DNA of 64,000 nucleotides from assembly GCF_024029775.1 (NCBI RefSeq), contig NZ_CP097122.1:986001-1050000 (forward strand). Direction: 5' to 3'. Of the stretch, positions 36,973 to 46,052 are shown in pieces; positions within the stretch are counted from its first letter, which is position 1, and each line of letters starts with the position of its first letter. The position numbers and the translations under genes are program-made. Origin of the DNA: Fructobacillus americanaquae (lineage in GTDB: Bacteria; Bacillota; Bacilli; Lactobacillales; Lactobacillaceae). The notes beneath the pieces are model-generated. The model saw nothing but the letters and a program-made list of their open reading frames with translations, made no database searches and was not told where the DNA came from.

Positions 36973-37923
36973 ATGTCAGATCAATTAATTAAGGTCATTA
37001 CAAAAGACGAGGCCTTCCGTGCCTTTGCTATTGACGGGACAAAGTTAGTCCAAGAAGCAGCAAGTGCTCACCATGCCTCACGGATTGCAACAGTCGTTTT
37101 GGGACGGGCATTGCTAGCAACAGAAATCTTGGCCCAGGCAACCCTGAAGGGCGAGGAACGTCTTGGCGTGAAGATGGACGGTAAGGGGCCGATTGGTAAC
37201 GTTGTGACGGAAGCAGATGCGCATGGGGCAGTTCGTGGTTATGTAACGAACCCTCAATTGGAACCAATCGTTAACGATGATGACCAATTAAACGTGGCTG
37301 GTGCTGTCGGCAACCATGGTTCTTTCCAAGTGACAAAATTAGCGCCTTATTCAAAACCCTACCTCGGTCAATCAATTATTGTTTCTGGTGAAATTGGTGA
37401 TGATTTCACTTATTATTTGACCCAATCTGAGCAGATTCCATCCGTGATTGGTGTCGGTGTGACCATGAATCCGGATGACACAGTCGCATCTGCTGGCGGT
37501 TTTTTGGTCCAGGCATTGCCGGGAGCAACAGAAGCCCAGTTGGATCAATTAGATGAGCACTTGCAGCAGATGACACCACTGTCGCAGTTATTGTCTGAAA
37601 AGAAGGGACCTCTAGCAGTTTTGGATGATCTTTTGGGTAAGGATAATTATACGTCTTTGTCTTCCGTGGCTGTTGGCATCGCCGCTGAGCCGCCAAAAGA
37701 GGCCTATGGTGAAATGCTAGCCACGTTACCCTCTCATGAAGTTCAGGCAATGATTGATGAAGATGGTGGTGCAGAAGTTGTTGGTCGTTTCTCAGGGAAG
37801 AAGCACTATTTTGAAGCCAGTGAACTAGAAAAAATCTTAAGCAAGATTCTAAAGCGTGAAGCCGAAGTTGAAGAAAAAGCTGATGAAAAATCAGATTCGG
37901 ATCACGAAAAGAGCGAAGACTAA
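36973..37923 (+). CDS. hslO: Hsp33-family chaperone lacking all redox-switch cysteines
   Basis: Hsp33 is a holdase normally activated when oxidation releases zinc from four C-terminal cysteines. This 316-residue protein keeps the chaperone core (HHASRIATVVLGRALLATEIL, KMDGKGPIGNVVTEAD, VRGYVTNPQLE, TSEQIPS-type strand). The C-terminal fold is also recognisable by EVQAMIDEDGGAEVV. However the canonical C-x-C region reads VGIAAEPPKEAY (from residue 234) and the second pair (CxxC) reads G271-R-F-S274. The whole protein has no cysteine, so the zinc switch cannot exist. It ends in an acidic tail. GGAATTT precedes ATG; order ftsH-hslO-lysS is conserved in Lactobacillales. Confidence 0.94.
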   Translation: MSDQLIKVITKDEAFRAFAIDGTKLVQEAASAHHASRIATVVLGRALLATEILAQATLKGEERLGVKMDGKGPIGNVVTEADAHGAVRGYVTNPQLEPIVNDDDQLNVAGAVGNHGSFQVTKLAPYSKPYLGQSIIVSGEIGDDFTYYLTQSEQIPSVIGVGVTMNPDDTVASAGGFLVQALPGATEAQLDQLDEHLQQMTPLSQLLSEKKGPLAVLDDLLGKDNYTSLSSVAVGIAAEPPKEAYGEMLATLPSHEVQAMIDEDGGAEVVGRFSGKKHYFEASELEKILSKILKREAEVEEKADEKSDSDHEKSED

Positions 37924-37954
37924 CGTTAAGAAAAATTGAGAAAAGACGATGAGA

Positions 37955-37984
37955 CGGGCAAACCAGGCGGTTTGCCCTTTTGTC
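37955..37984 (+). terminator. hslO terminator
   Basis: GGGCAAACC and GGTTTGCCC pair around a 4-nt loop and lead into TTTTG. An extended -10 for lysS (TGTTATACT, 37998-38006) follows closely. Confidence 0.85.
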
Positions 37985-38054
37985 TTGGCCGTTGTTTTGT
38001 TATACTGGAACAAGATAAATGAGCGAATATTCGCCGACAGGAAGGTAGATAGAT

Positions 38055-39542
38055 ATGGCTGAAGAAAAAGCCTTAAATGATCAAATGGTCGCCCGCCGTC
38101 AAAAGATGAAGGCGCTAGTTGCCGATTTGAACATTGATCCATTTGGACATCGTTTTGACCGAGACGCTTTGGCAGCGGAACTCCATGAACAATACGATGG
38201 GAAAACACAAGAAGAGTTAGAAGCAAACCCAGTTGAGGTGATTATTGCTGGCCGGATGGTTGCCAAGCGTGGCGCTGGGAAAGTTATCTTTGCTGATGTC
38301 CGTGACCGCTCAGGTGAAATTCAGGTTTATGCTCGCCGTGATGACTTGGGGGATAACTACCCAATCATTAAGCGCGCCGATTTGGGTGACTTCTTAGGAA
38401 TTAAGGGTCAGATGATGAAGACTGAGGCCGGTGAATTAACCATCTTGGTAACCCACTTGACTCATTTGTCAAAGGCCTTGCGCCCAATGCCTGATAAGTT
38501 TCATGGTATTTCAGACGTGGAAACGCGTTACCGTAAACGTTATCTTGATTTGATTGCCAATAAGGATTCTTTGACTCGGTTCCAAAACCGCTCAAAGATC
38601 GTTTCAGCTATCCGGGCCTTTATGGATGGTCACGATTTCTTAGAAGTCGAAACACCTATCTTGCAAACGCAAGCTGGTGGTGCCGCCGCTAAGCCGTTTA
38701 TTACTCACCACAACGCCTTGAATATTGATATGTACATGCGAATTGCAACTGAATTGTATTTGAAGCGTTTGGTTGTTGGGGGAATGGAACGGGTCTATGA
38801 AATCGGTCGGATTTTCCGTAATGAGGGAATGGATCCAAAGCACAACCCAGAATTTACGACCTTGGAATCATATGGCGCCTATTGGGATTTCACAGACGTA
38901 ATGGACGAAACAGAAGGCATCTTCCGTGCTGCTGCTAAGGTTGTCCATCCTGATTTGCAAGTGAACTATCAAGGCACTGCCATTGATTTGTCAAAACCAT
39001 TTGCTCGTAAGCATATGGTTGACTTGATCAAGGAAAAGACTGGTGTTGATTTCTGGCCAGAAATGACGGTTGAGGAAGCTCGCCAATTAGCGGACGAACA
39101 TCATGTCAAGTATGAACAGTACTGGCAGGTTGGTCACATTATCAATGAATTCTTTGATAATTTTGTTGAAGATACTTTGGAACAGCCGACTTTCGTCTAT
39201 GGTCACCCAGTGGAAGTGTCGCCATTGGCAAAGAAGAATGCAGATGATTCACGCTTTACAGATCGATTTGAGCTGTATATCGTTGGTTCTGAATTTGCTA
39301 ATGCCTTTACCGAATTGAACGATCCAATCGATCAGCGAGCACGTTTTGAAGCTCAAGCAGCCGAACGTGATAACGGTAATGATGAAGCCGAAGGGATTGA
39401 TGAAGACTTCTTAGAGGCTTTGGAGTACGGTATGCCACCTACCGGTGGCTTGGGAATTGGAATTGACCGTTTAGTCATGCTGCTAACGGATGCCGCTTCC
39501 ATTCGTGATGTCGTGTTGTTTCCAACGATGCGGCCAGAATAA
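38055..39542 (+). CDS. lysS: Lysyl-tRNA synthetase, class II
   Basis: LysS charges tRNA-Lys. The 495-residue protein has the N-terminal OB-fold anticodon domain (about 60-150, with [23 protein letters not shown]). The class II core shows motif 1 (RYLDLI...[15 protein letters not shown]), motif 2 ([20 protein letters not shown]) and motif 3 ([17 protein letters not shown]). GAAGGTAG precedes ATG 38055 and an extended -10 lies about 50 nt upstream. Confidence 0.98.
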   Translation: MAEEKALNDQMVARRQKMKALVADLNIDPFGHRFDRDALAAELHEQYDGKTQEELEANPVEVIIAGRMVAKRGAGKVIFADVRDRSGEIQVYARRDDLGDNYPIIKRADLGDFLGIKGQMMKTEAGELTILVTHLTHLSKALRPMPDKFHGISDVETRYRKRYLDLIANKDSLTRFQNRSKIVSAIRAFMDGHDFLEVETPILQTQAGGAAAKPFITHHNALNIDMYMRIATELYLKRLVVGGMERVYEIGRIFRNEGMDPKHNPEFTTLESYGAYWDFTDVMDETEGIFRAAAKVVHPDLQVNYQGTAIDLSKPFARKHMVDLIKEKTGVDFWPEMTVEEARQLADEHHVKYEQYWQVGHIINEFFDNFVEDTLEQPTFVYGHPVEVSPLAKKNADDSRFTDRFELYIVGSEFANAFTELNDPIDQRARFEAQAAERDNGNDEAEGIDEDFLEALEYGMPPTGGLGIGIDRLVMLLTDAASIRDVVLFPTMRPE

Positions 39543-39565
39543 CTTTTTATTTTGCTAATAAATAG

Positions 39566-39594
39566 TTGACACGCTTGGCTTGATTTTGTATACT
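39566..39594 (+). promoter_or_regulatory. Promoter of the first tRNA-Asn gene
   Basis: TTGACA (39566-39571), a 17-nt spacer and TATACT (39589-39594) form a near-consensus promoter 25 nt before the tRNA. Confidence 0.92.
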
Positions 39595-39619
39595 TATATA
39601 GTTGAGCCAAGCGCTTTAT

Positions 39620-39692
39620 TCCGACTTAGCTCAGTTGGTAGAGCACCTGACTGTTAATCAGGTTGTCGCCGGTTCGAGCCCGGCAGTCGGAG
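39620..39692 (+). tRNA. tRNA-Asn (GUU), copy 1
   Basis: The 73-nt cloverleaf has acceptor arms TCCGACT/AGTCGGA, D-arm GCTCAGTTGGTAGAGC, anticodon loop CTGTTAA with anticodon GTT, T-loop GTTCGAGC and discriminator G. It is identical to the copy at 42165-42237. It is transcribed alone from a strong promoter and closed by a terminator. Confidence 0.97.
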
Positions 39693-39694
39693 TA

Positions 39695-39732
39695 TAAAAA
39701 AGATCAGACAGAAATGTCTGGTCTTTTTTTTG
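39695..39732 (+). terminator. Terminator after tRNA-Asn copy 1
   Basis: AGATCAGACA and TGTCTGGTCT (one G-U) pair around GAAA and are followed by eight T. Confidence 0.92.
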
Positions 39733-40039
39733 TCGCAATGGCTTCTAACTTTAGCGGTAAAAATTAAACATTTGTCTTCTACAAGGAAGAATAAAAAGGA
39801 TCAAGACGAAGGCTAAGAAGTAATACCAGCAAAAATTGTATTAACTTGCCCACGAATATGGACAGAGGGAGCGGTTAATTGTATATTTTGCGATAATTTT
39901 CTATGAGAGGGATAATAATTGTCCTTGTTGACTAAGACCAATGGCGCTATACTAGTTGTTAGTGTTTTGCCAATCGTGGCAAAAACGGAGAAATAATTTG
40001 CGTCTGTGAGCGCTAATTTTGAAAGGAAGTAAATTTAAT
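39733..40039 (+). other. 307-nt intergenic region with an MFS-transporter promoter
   Basis: No gene is visible. Near its right end TATACT (39948-39953) lies in GGCGCTATACTAGTT, a 15-mer also found in rRNA promoter P1 at 62656-62670. TTGTTG at 39925-39930 gives a 17-nt spacer; TTGACT at 39928 would give 14. A weak cre-like TGTGAGCGCTAATT lies at about 40006-40019, before the GAAAGGAAG ribosome binding site. The left 190 nt hold nothing I can identify. Confidence 0.5.
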
Positions 40040-41296
40040 ATGGCAGATGTTTCCCCTATGCAGAACACAGAGGTTTTGCATCACAAGCATTTTTCTAAAA
40101 ATCAGAAGTTAACGCTATGGTCGACAACGGCTGGTTTTGGACTTGAGAATATGGATGTCATGTTCATTTCCTTTGCTTTATCTTCAATCATCGCATCTTT
40201 GCACATTAGCAATTTTGCGGGTGGGTTGATTGCCACAATTTTTTCAATTGGAACGTTGGTCGGTGGCTTGAGCTTTGGAATGTTGGCTGATCAATTTGGT
40301 CGTGCACGGATTTTTACGAGTACATTGGTCATTGTCGCATTGGCAACAGCCGGAATGTACTTTGCCCATAATATTTGGATTTTATATGCGTTACGCTTTA
40401 TTGTTGGTGCAGGAACCGGTGCCGAATATAGTGCCGGCGTGACAATGGTGGCCGAAGCATTTACGGGAAAGAAAATCGGGCGTTTGATGTCCATCGTGCA
40501 AATTGGTGGACAAGGTGGGTCAATCTTGGCTGCCCTTGCAGCGGCAGTAATCATTCCTCGTTGGGGCTGGAATGCTTTGTTCTTAGTCGGCCTTTTGCCG
40601 GTTGCGTTTGCATTTTTGATTCGAATCCACCTGAAGGACAGTCAAGAATTTGAGCAAGCCAAAGAACAGCGACGGGCCAATCAGCAAGAAACAATCCGCG
40701 TCCCCCTTTTAGCAGTTTTTCAAACGCCGGCGATGGCTCTGCAAACAATCGGACTGATTTTGATGATGATGGTTCAAACAGGTGGTTACTACGGCTTAAT
40801 GAACTGGTTGCCTAAGATTATGCAAAAGCAATTAGGTCTCTCCATTTCGTCATCTTCAATGTGGATGATTGCTACCATTGTCGGCATGTCTTTGGGCATG
40901 TATGCCTTTGGTTTCATTTTAGATTACTTTGGTCCACGGTGGGCCTTTGGCATTTTCTTGGTTGTTGCAGCCGCTTCCGTTTATTTGATTCCAATGGCCA
41001 ATAACGCTTGGTCATTACTATTGATTATGATGATGGTGGGCTTTTTCTCTAATGGTATGTATGGTGGTTACGGTGTTGTTGTTTCCCGATTGTATGGGAT
41101 TGATGTCCGTGTGACCGCTAATTCTGTTGTTTCATGTGTTGGAAAACTCTTTGGCGGCTTCTTTCCGGCCTTGATTGGTTTGATGATGGATAAGACATCA
41201 CTTTCAGTGGTCATGGTGTTCTTCTCAGCCATTTATCTTTTTTCTTTCTTGATTATGCTACTGATTCCAGCATTAGGTAAGAAAACTCAATTTTAA
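40040..41296 (+). CDS. Major facilitator superfamily transporter
   Basis: This 418-residue 12-TM secondary transporter has the MFS loop signature GMLADQFGRARIF between helices 2 and 3. An acidic/Gly-rich GAGTGAEYSAGVTMVAEAF lies in helix 4 and a central charged loop at about 190-215. The helix-1 GFGLENMDVMFISFALSSI and the AEYSAG helix resemble the aromatic-acid/sugar-acid and sialic-acid symporter subfamilies. I cannot assign a substrate. ATG 40040 follows GAAAGGAAG; an in-frame TTG at 40019 would precede that site. It sits between two identical tRNA-Asn genes. Confidence 0.88.
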   Translation: MADVSPMQNTEVLHHKHFSKNQKLTLWSTTAGFGLENMDVMFISFALSSIIASLHISNFAGGLIATIFSIGTLVGGLSFGMLADQFGRARIFTSTLVIVALATAGMYFAHNIWILYALRFIVGAGTGAEYSAGVTMVAEAFTGKKIGRLMSIVQIGGQGGSILAALAAAVIIPRWGWNALFLVGLLPVAFAFLIRIHLKDSQEFEQAKEQRRANQQETIRVPLLAVFQTPAMALQTIGLILMMMVQTGGYYGLMNWLPKIMQKQLGLSISSSSMWMIATIVGMSLGMYAFGFILDYFGPRWAFGIFLVVAAASVYLIPMANNAWSLLLIMMMVGFFSNGMYGGYGVVVSRLYGIDVRVTANSVVSCVGKLFGGFFPALIGLMMDKTSLSVVMVFFSAIYLFSFLIMLLIPALGKKTQF

Positions 41297-41308
41297 TAAT
41301 GAATACAG

Positions 41309-41390
41309 CAAAAAACCAGGTAAAATCTGGCAAATTATTCCATCAGTTCAAGACGTTAGGGAGTGATTCGCAGGTTAACCTGGTTTTTTA
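41309..41390. terminator. Long-loop bidirectional terminator
   Basis: AAAAAACCAGGT at 41310-41321 pairs with ACCTGGTTTTTT at 41378-41389, enclosing about 56 nt. The tips provide T-runs for both converging genes. Confidence 0.65.
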
Positions 41391-41402
41391 AGTATTAAAC
41401 AA

Positions 41403-41972
41403 TTATTTGATCACGGCGAAACCACCAGTCCAAGCAATTTGCTTGGTAACGGCTAAGGTCATTTGCAAGAAACCAATTGATTCTAATTCACGGGCACGAC
41501 GCAAAGCTCCGGCATCAACAACGTCAAGGTCGCTTCCCTGAAAGGCTTTTTGCAACAATTCTTTGCTGTCCTTGTTATCACCAGCAGTCAAAACTTCAAC
41601 AGGGTTATTGCCAACTTTACCAGATACGATGTTGGCCGCAAAGATGGTATTAAAGGCTTTTAAGACGTGACTGTCTGGTAAATCAGCTTGTAATTGGGCA
41701 GTTGCTGAAGAGTCGGCTGGAACGTCCAAGCTGTCAAAAGTTTTAAAATTAACAGGGTTGGTAGTTTCAACAATTGTTTTGCCGGCAAATTTTTGTTGGT
41801 ATTCTTTGGCAATGCTTGTCAATGCGCTGTAAGGAACAGCCAAAATAACTAAATCAGCAACCGTGTCTACCTTATGTTCTGTTGTCACGTAGTCGACTTG
41901 GTTGCCGGCTTTTTCTAATTGAGCGCCAACGGCTGAACCGATATTTCCTTTACCAAAAACAGTAACATTCAT
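41403..41972 (-). CDS. NAD(P)-binding F420-oxidoreductase-like protein
   Basis: This 189-residue Rossmann protein has VTVFGKGNIGSAVGAQLEKAG (G-x-G-x-x-G nucleotide motif with lysine at the second x). VILAVPYSALTSI and ETTNPVNF follow. The pattern is that of the NADPH:F420 oxidoreductase / ProC-like domain. Lactobacillales do not make F420, so it probably acts on another substrate with NADPH. The start MNVTVFG at 41972 is preceded by AAAGGAGA; the longer frame to 42020 has no ribosome binding site. It is monocistronic and converges on the MFS transporter gene. Confidence 0.82.
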   Translation of the reverse strand: MNVTVFGKGNIGSAVGAQLEKAGNQVDYVTTEHKVDTVADLVILAVPYSALTSIAKEYQQKFAGKTIVETTNPVNFKTFDSLDVPADSSATAQLQADLPDSHVLKAFNTIFAANIVSGKVGNNPVEVLTAGDNKDSKELLQKAFQGSDLDVVDAGALRRARELESIGFLQMTLAVTKQIAWTGGFAVIK

Positions 41973-42107
41973 GTGCAGTCTCCTTTTCAATCTAATGATG
42001 CCTACATTGTAAGACGGCACTGTGTCAGTGTCAAAGTTTGTCCGTGGATAGTGGGGTCGGTCTCGGATGATTTTCTAAAAAGTTAATAAAATAATGTATG
42101 AAAATGA

Positions 42108-42136
42108 TTGACAGTCCCCGCTGCAAATGGCATAAT
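42108..42136 (+). promoter_or_regulatory. Promoter of the tRNA-Asn/tRNA-Thr pair
   Basis: TTGACA (42108-42113), a 17-nt spacer and CATAAT (42131-42136). Confidence 0.88.
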
Positions 42137-42164
42137 ATAATAGTTGTTTTAAACGACAAGTCAT

Positions 42165-42237
42165 TCCGACTTAGCTCAGTTGGTAGAGCACCTGACTGTT
42201 AATCAGGTTGTCGCCGGTTCGAGCCCGGCAGTCGGAG
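42165..42237 (+). tRNA. tRNA-Asn (GUU), copy 2
   Basis: This copy is base-for-base identical to the one at 39620-39692, with anticodon GTT. It is co-transcribed with tRNA-Thr, which starts 5 nt later. Confidence 0.97.
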
Positions 42238-42241
42238 TTAT

Positions 42242-42314
42242 GCCGATGTAGCTCAGTTGGTAGAGCACGGGTATCGTAAACCTGGGGTCGAAGGTTCAAA
42301 TCCTTTCGTCGGCA
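42242..42314 (+). tRNA. tRNA-Thr (CGU)
   Basis: The acceptor arms are GCCGATG/CGTCGGC (one G-U). The D-arm is GCTCAGTTGGTAGAGC, and the anticodon stem CGGGT/ACCTG holds loop ATCGTAA with anticodon CGT. The T-arm is GAAGG-TTCAAAT-CCTTT and the discriminator is A. Total length is 73 nt. Confidence 0.95.
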
Positions 42315-42331
42315 TCATGAATAAAAGCTTG

Positions 42332-42370
42332 AAAGCTAACAGTGGGAGCAACCTGCTGTTAGCTTTTTCT
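42332..42370 (+). terminator. Terminator after the tRNA-Asn/tRNA-Thr pair
   Basis: AAGCTAACAG and CTGTTAGCTT pair around a 13-nt loop and are followed by TTTTTCTTT. Confidence 0.85.
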
Positions 42371-42492
42371 TTGTTCCTTACCTTGCTTATAGCTGTTAAT
42401 TTTTGTATTCTAAAACCATTATGTAAAAGGATTAACCTGCTTGAAAAGACCGGGGCTAAGGCTTTTACTGAGATAGGGGAGGAATTAGATTG

Positions 42493-42951
42493 ATGTGGCA
42501 AATTAAAACTTTTAATGAACTCAGCAATCGTGAAATTTGGGCGATGTACCGTGCCAGGATGGCCGTTTTTGTTGTTGACCAGCACATTGAGTACCAAGAC
42601 GTTGATGAGCAGGATCTAACGGCCCTGCATGTCTTCTATGAAGAAGATGACGAATTGTTGGCTTACGCCCGCATTTTCCAAAAAAGCGATGACACAGTAA
42701 CCTTTGGCCGGGTACTGACCGTCAAGAAGGCCCGTGGTAAAGGCCTTGGCAAAGCCCTGGTTCAACAATTAATGGATGTGATTGCTTCCCGCTTTGTTCA
42801 AGACAAAATTGAAATTGAGGCTCAACAGCATGCAATTGGCCTTTATGAGCGGTTTGGCTTTGAGGCATACGGCGATACTTTTTTGGAAGTTGGCGTCCCG
42901 CATCAGATGATGGCTAAAAAAATCAGAAAAAGTCAAAAAAGATCTGAATGA
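42493..42951 (+). CDS. ElaA-like GNAT acetyltransferase
   Basis: This 152-residue protein matches the ElaA subfamily of GNATs. Diagnostic segments are the N-terminal YRARMAVFVVDQHIEYQDVDEQDLTALH, FGRVLTVKKARGKGLGKALVQ (acetyl-CoA loop R-G-K-G-L-G) and IEAQQHAIGLYERFGFEAYGDTFLEVGVPHQMM. The physiological substrate of ElaA is unknown. ATG 42493 has GGGGAGGAA 10 nt upstream. Confidence 0.9.
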   Translation: MWQIKTFNELSNREIWAMYRARMAVFVVDQHIEYQDVDEQDLTALHVFYEEDDELLAYARIFQKSDDTVTFGRVLTVKKARGKGLGKALVQQLMDVIASRFVQDKIEIEAQQHAIGLYERFGFEAYGDTFLEVGVPHQMMAKKIRKSQKRSE

Positions 42952-43068
42952 ATTCTACACATAATCAGTATTAATACTACAAGGGCACGTTAACTTTAGG
43001 TTGGGTGGTCTCGAACTGATGCGAGCCTAAAATTAACTCGCAAGCGGGAATTTTGGACCATTTCAAAG

Positions 43069-43103
43069 AAAAAGCACTCAAACAGTTAAGTTTGAATGCT
43101 TTT
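43069..43103 (-). terminator. Terminator of tRNA-Leu
   Basis: On the minus strand AGCATTCAAAC pairs with GTTTGAGTGCT and is followed by TTTTTCTTT. Confidence 0.85.
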
Positions 43104-43155
43104 ATATTAGTTGCTACCAAATGGTTATAAACACTGGTATAGCAGTGTTTCATTA

Positions 43156-43241
43156 TGCGGCTGGCGGGAGTCGAACCCGCACGTCCTAAAGCGGACACAG
43201 GATCCTTAATCCTGCGCGTCTGCCAATTCCGCCACAGCCGC
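43156..43241 (-). tRNA. tRNA-Leu (UAA)
   Basis: This 86-nt class II tRNA has acceptor arms GCGGCTG/CAGCCGC. The anticodon stem CAGGA/TCCTG holds loop TTAAGGA with anticodon TAA. A long variable arm (TGTCCGC..GGACG) precedes the T-arm with GGTTCGACTCC, and the discriminator is A. Confidence 0.96.
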
Positions 43242-43262
43242 ATGTATTAATACAACTATCAA

Positions 43263-43291
43263 ATTTTACCTAGAATTGTTATTCTTGTCAA
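43263..43291 (-). promoter_or_regulatory. tRNA-Leu promoter
   Basis: On the minus strand TTGACA (43291-43286), a 17-nt spacer and TAAAAT (43268-43263). Confidence 0.9.
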
Positions 43292-43368
43292 GCGCTGATC
43301 TTCTTTCTTCTTTTTATTCGGTTTTAATAGTAATTTTTGTTAAAATAGACATTGATTGGAGAATACCT

Positions 43369-43710
43369 ATGAAGTTATTTAATTGGTCGAACAAAAAAGA
43401 CCAGCAAGACAAAGAAATCCAAACGCAGGTTGATTTCCTGCAGGCTGAAAACGATCAGCTCTTGGACCAAGTTGAGTCCTTAAAGCTCGACATAAGTGAA
43501 GCACGTAGTGAAAACGAGCATTTGAAGGAAGCTTTGAATCGGTCAACCTTCCGTCAGGGGTTAATTAAAATGACCATTGGCATGGCCACTTTAATTGTCT
43601 CTTATGCGCTTTTGGTTTTGGTTGGAGAGCGCAATACCAACTTGCCCTGGCTATTGTTGATTGAGGCTGTCTTCTTGTTCTTGATGCTGAATCGGGGAGA
43701 AAGTAAATGA
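43369..43710 (+). CDS. Small coiled-coil membrane protein of unknown function
   Basis: I do not recognise this 113-residue protein. Residues about 8-60 form a highly charged coiled coil (KKDQQDKEIQTQVDFLQAEN and following heptads with Leu/Val). Two closely spaced membrane segments (about 67-84 and 90-106) follow with a short NTNLPW turn. ATG 43369 has TTGGAGA 7 nt upstream; the longer frame back to 43276 lies in the tRNA-Leu promoter region and lacks one. It overlaps tpiA by 4 nt (ATGA), so the two are translated together. Confidence 0.75.
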   Translation: MKLFNWSNKKDQQDKEIQTQVDFLQAENDQLLDQVESLKLDISEARSENEHLKEALNRSTFRQGLIKMTIGMATLIVSYALLVLVGERNTNLPWLLLIEAVFLFLMLNRGESK

Positions 43711-44477
43711 GTGCGCAGGACCGGCAACCATTTGTCATAGCCAATTGGAAAATTAACATGATGCCGGACCAGGTTGCTCCCTATCTGGATACTGTTTTAC
43801 CCGCTTTGACAGGTGAGAAGGAAGTTGAAGTTGGCATCGCCGCGCAAGACCTGTATTTAAGCCAGATGTTGCAGGCTGCAAAGGGAACTCCGCTAGCAAT
43901 TGTTGGTGAAAATTCTCATTGGGAAGATGATGGTGCTTTTACTGGTGAAACGTCACCAAAAGCTTTGGCAGCACTTGGCGTTGAATACGTTTTAATTGGA
44001 CATTTTGAACGACGAAAGTTTTTTAATGAAACGGATGAGACGGTGAACTTAAAAACGTTAGCAGCGCTGCGCAATGGTTTAAAACCGATTGTCGATTTAG
44101 ATGAAGACTTGTCGGTTTACGGCCACCTGGTGCCTGAAAAGGTTATCTTAAAGCAGTTACAGGCAGCTCTTGATGGGGTTACGGCAGCCGCAATGGCGCA
44201 AGTAACGATTGCTTATGAACCAACATGGGCAATTGGTTCTGGGTCAGCAGCATCGGCTGATCAGGCTCAAGAAGCAGCTGCTTTAATCCGACAAAGCTTA
44301 GCTAATTTATACAATCGAGACTTGGCTAATACCATTCGCATTCTGTATGGTGGCTCAGTGACGCCGAAAAACGCACCTGCTTTTTTATGCCAGCAAGACA
44401 TCGACGGGATCCTGGTCGGTAAGGCCGCCTTGGATCCCAGACAGTTTTTGACCCTGGTGGACCAGGCGAAAAAGTAA
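43707..44477 (+). CDS. tpiA: Divergent triosephosphate isomerase
   Basis: TIM interconverts dihydroxyacetone phosphate and glyceraldehyde 3-phosphate. The 256-residue barrel keeps the catalytic lysine K15 (NWKINM), H99 and E171 (AYEPTWAIG). Several near-invariant positions differ. IGHSERR is IGHFERR (F100), the CVGE segment is D130-L-D-E, loop 6 reads AIGSGSAAS where GTGK-type loops are usual, and the phosphate-binding VGGAS is VGKAA. YGGSV is intact. It may be a slow enzyme, one under relaxed selection in a phosphoketolase-pathway organism, or one with a changed substrate. It overlaps a coiled-coil membrane protein gene and precedes eno. Confidence 0.85.
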   Translation: MSAQDRQPFVIANWKINMMPDQVAPYLDTVLPALTGEKEVEVGIAAQDLYLSQMLQAAKGTPLAIVGENSHWEDDGAFTGETSPKALAALGVEYVLIGHFERRKFFNETDETVNLKTLAALRNGLKPIVDLDEDLSVYGHLVPEKVILKQLQAALDGVTAAAMAQVTIAYEPTWAIGSGSAASADQAQEAAALIRQSLANLYNRDLANTIRILYGGSVTPKNAPAFLCQQDIDGILVGKAALDPRQFLTLVDQAKK

Positions 44478-44559
44478 AATTAGTTCTCAGACAAATCTGC
44501 CAAACCGTTGGCTAAGCTAGAAAGAACCCATTTTTCCTGTTCATTTTACCTGGTAAGGG

Positions 44560-44568
44560 TGTTATAAT
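44560..44568 (+). promoter_or_regulatory. Extended -10 of the eno promoter
   Basis: TGTTATAAT is a perfect extended -10, 50 nt before the eno ATG; TTCATT at about 44540 is a weak -35. It separates eno from tpiA transcriptionally. Confidence 0.7.
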
Positions 44569-44614
44569 TTAGTTGGTTTTATAAATATTAACCACAGACA
44601 AAAGGAGAGCATAA

Positions 44615-45943
<1,329 letters not shown>

Positions 45944-45956
45944 ATAAATTTTTAAC

Positions 45957-45984
45957 GAAAAACGCCTTGTGGGGCGTTTTTTTG
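45957..45984 (+). terminator. eno terminator
   Basis: AAAACGCC and GGCGTTTT pair around a short loop and lead into seven T. Confidence 0.9.
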
Positions 45985-46052
45985 TGTTTTCTTTCGTATA
46001 ATATGGGAAAAGATTATTCAGATAAAAATTGCTTTGTCAAAGAGGGGGATGC

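Noticed and set aside
42317-42493. A 58-codon ORF with a membrane helix (LLLAFSLFLTLLIAV) ending in TGATG overlap with the ElaA-like gene
   Set aside because: Its 5' third is the tRNA-Thr terminator hairpin, it has no ribosome binding site and its start touches the tRNA; the overlap is probably accidental. A proteomic hit would reopen it.
42952-43068. A stretch that reads CATCAGTTCGAGACCACCC on the minus strand, like a T-arm, suggesting a tRNA remnant
   Set aside because: No acceptor or anticodon arm could be paired around it; similarity of a short T-loop string is not enough.
42977-43243. An 88-codon minus-strand ORF
   Set aside because: It runs through the tRNA-Leu gene and its terminator; its start lies at the tRNA 5' end.
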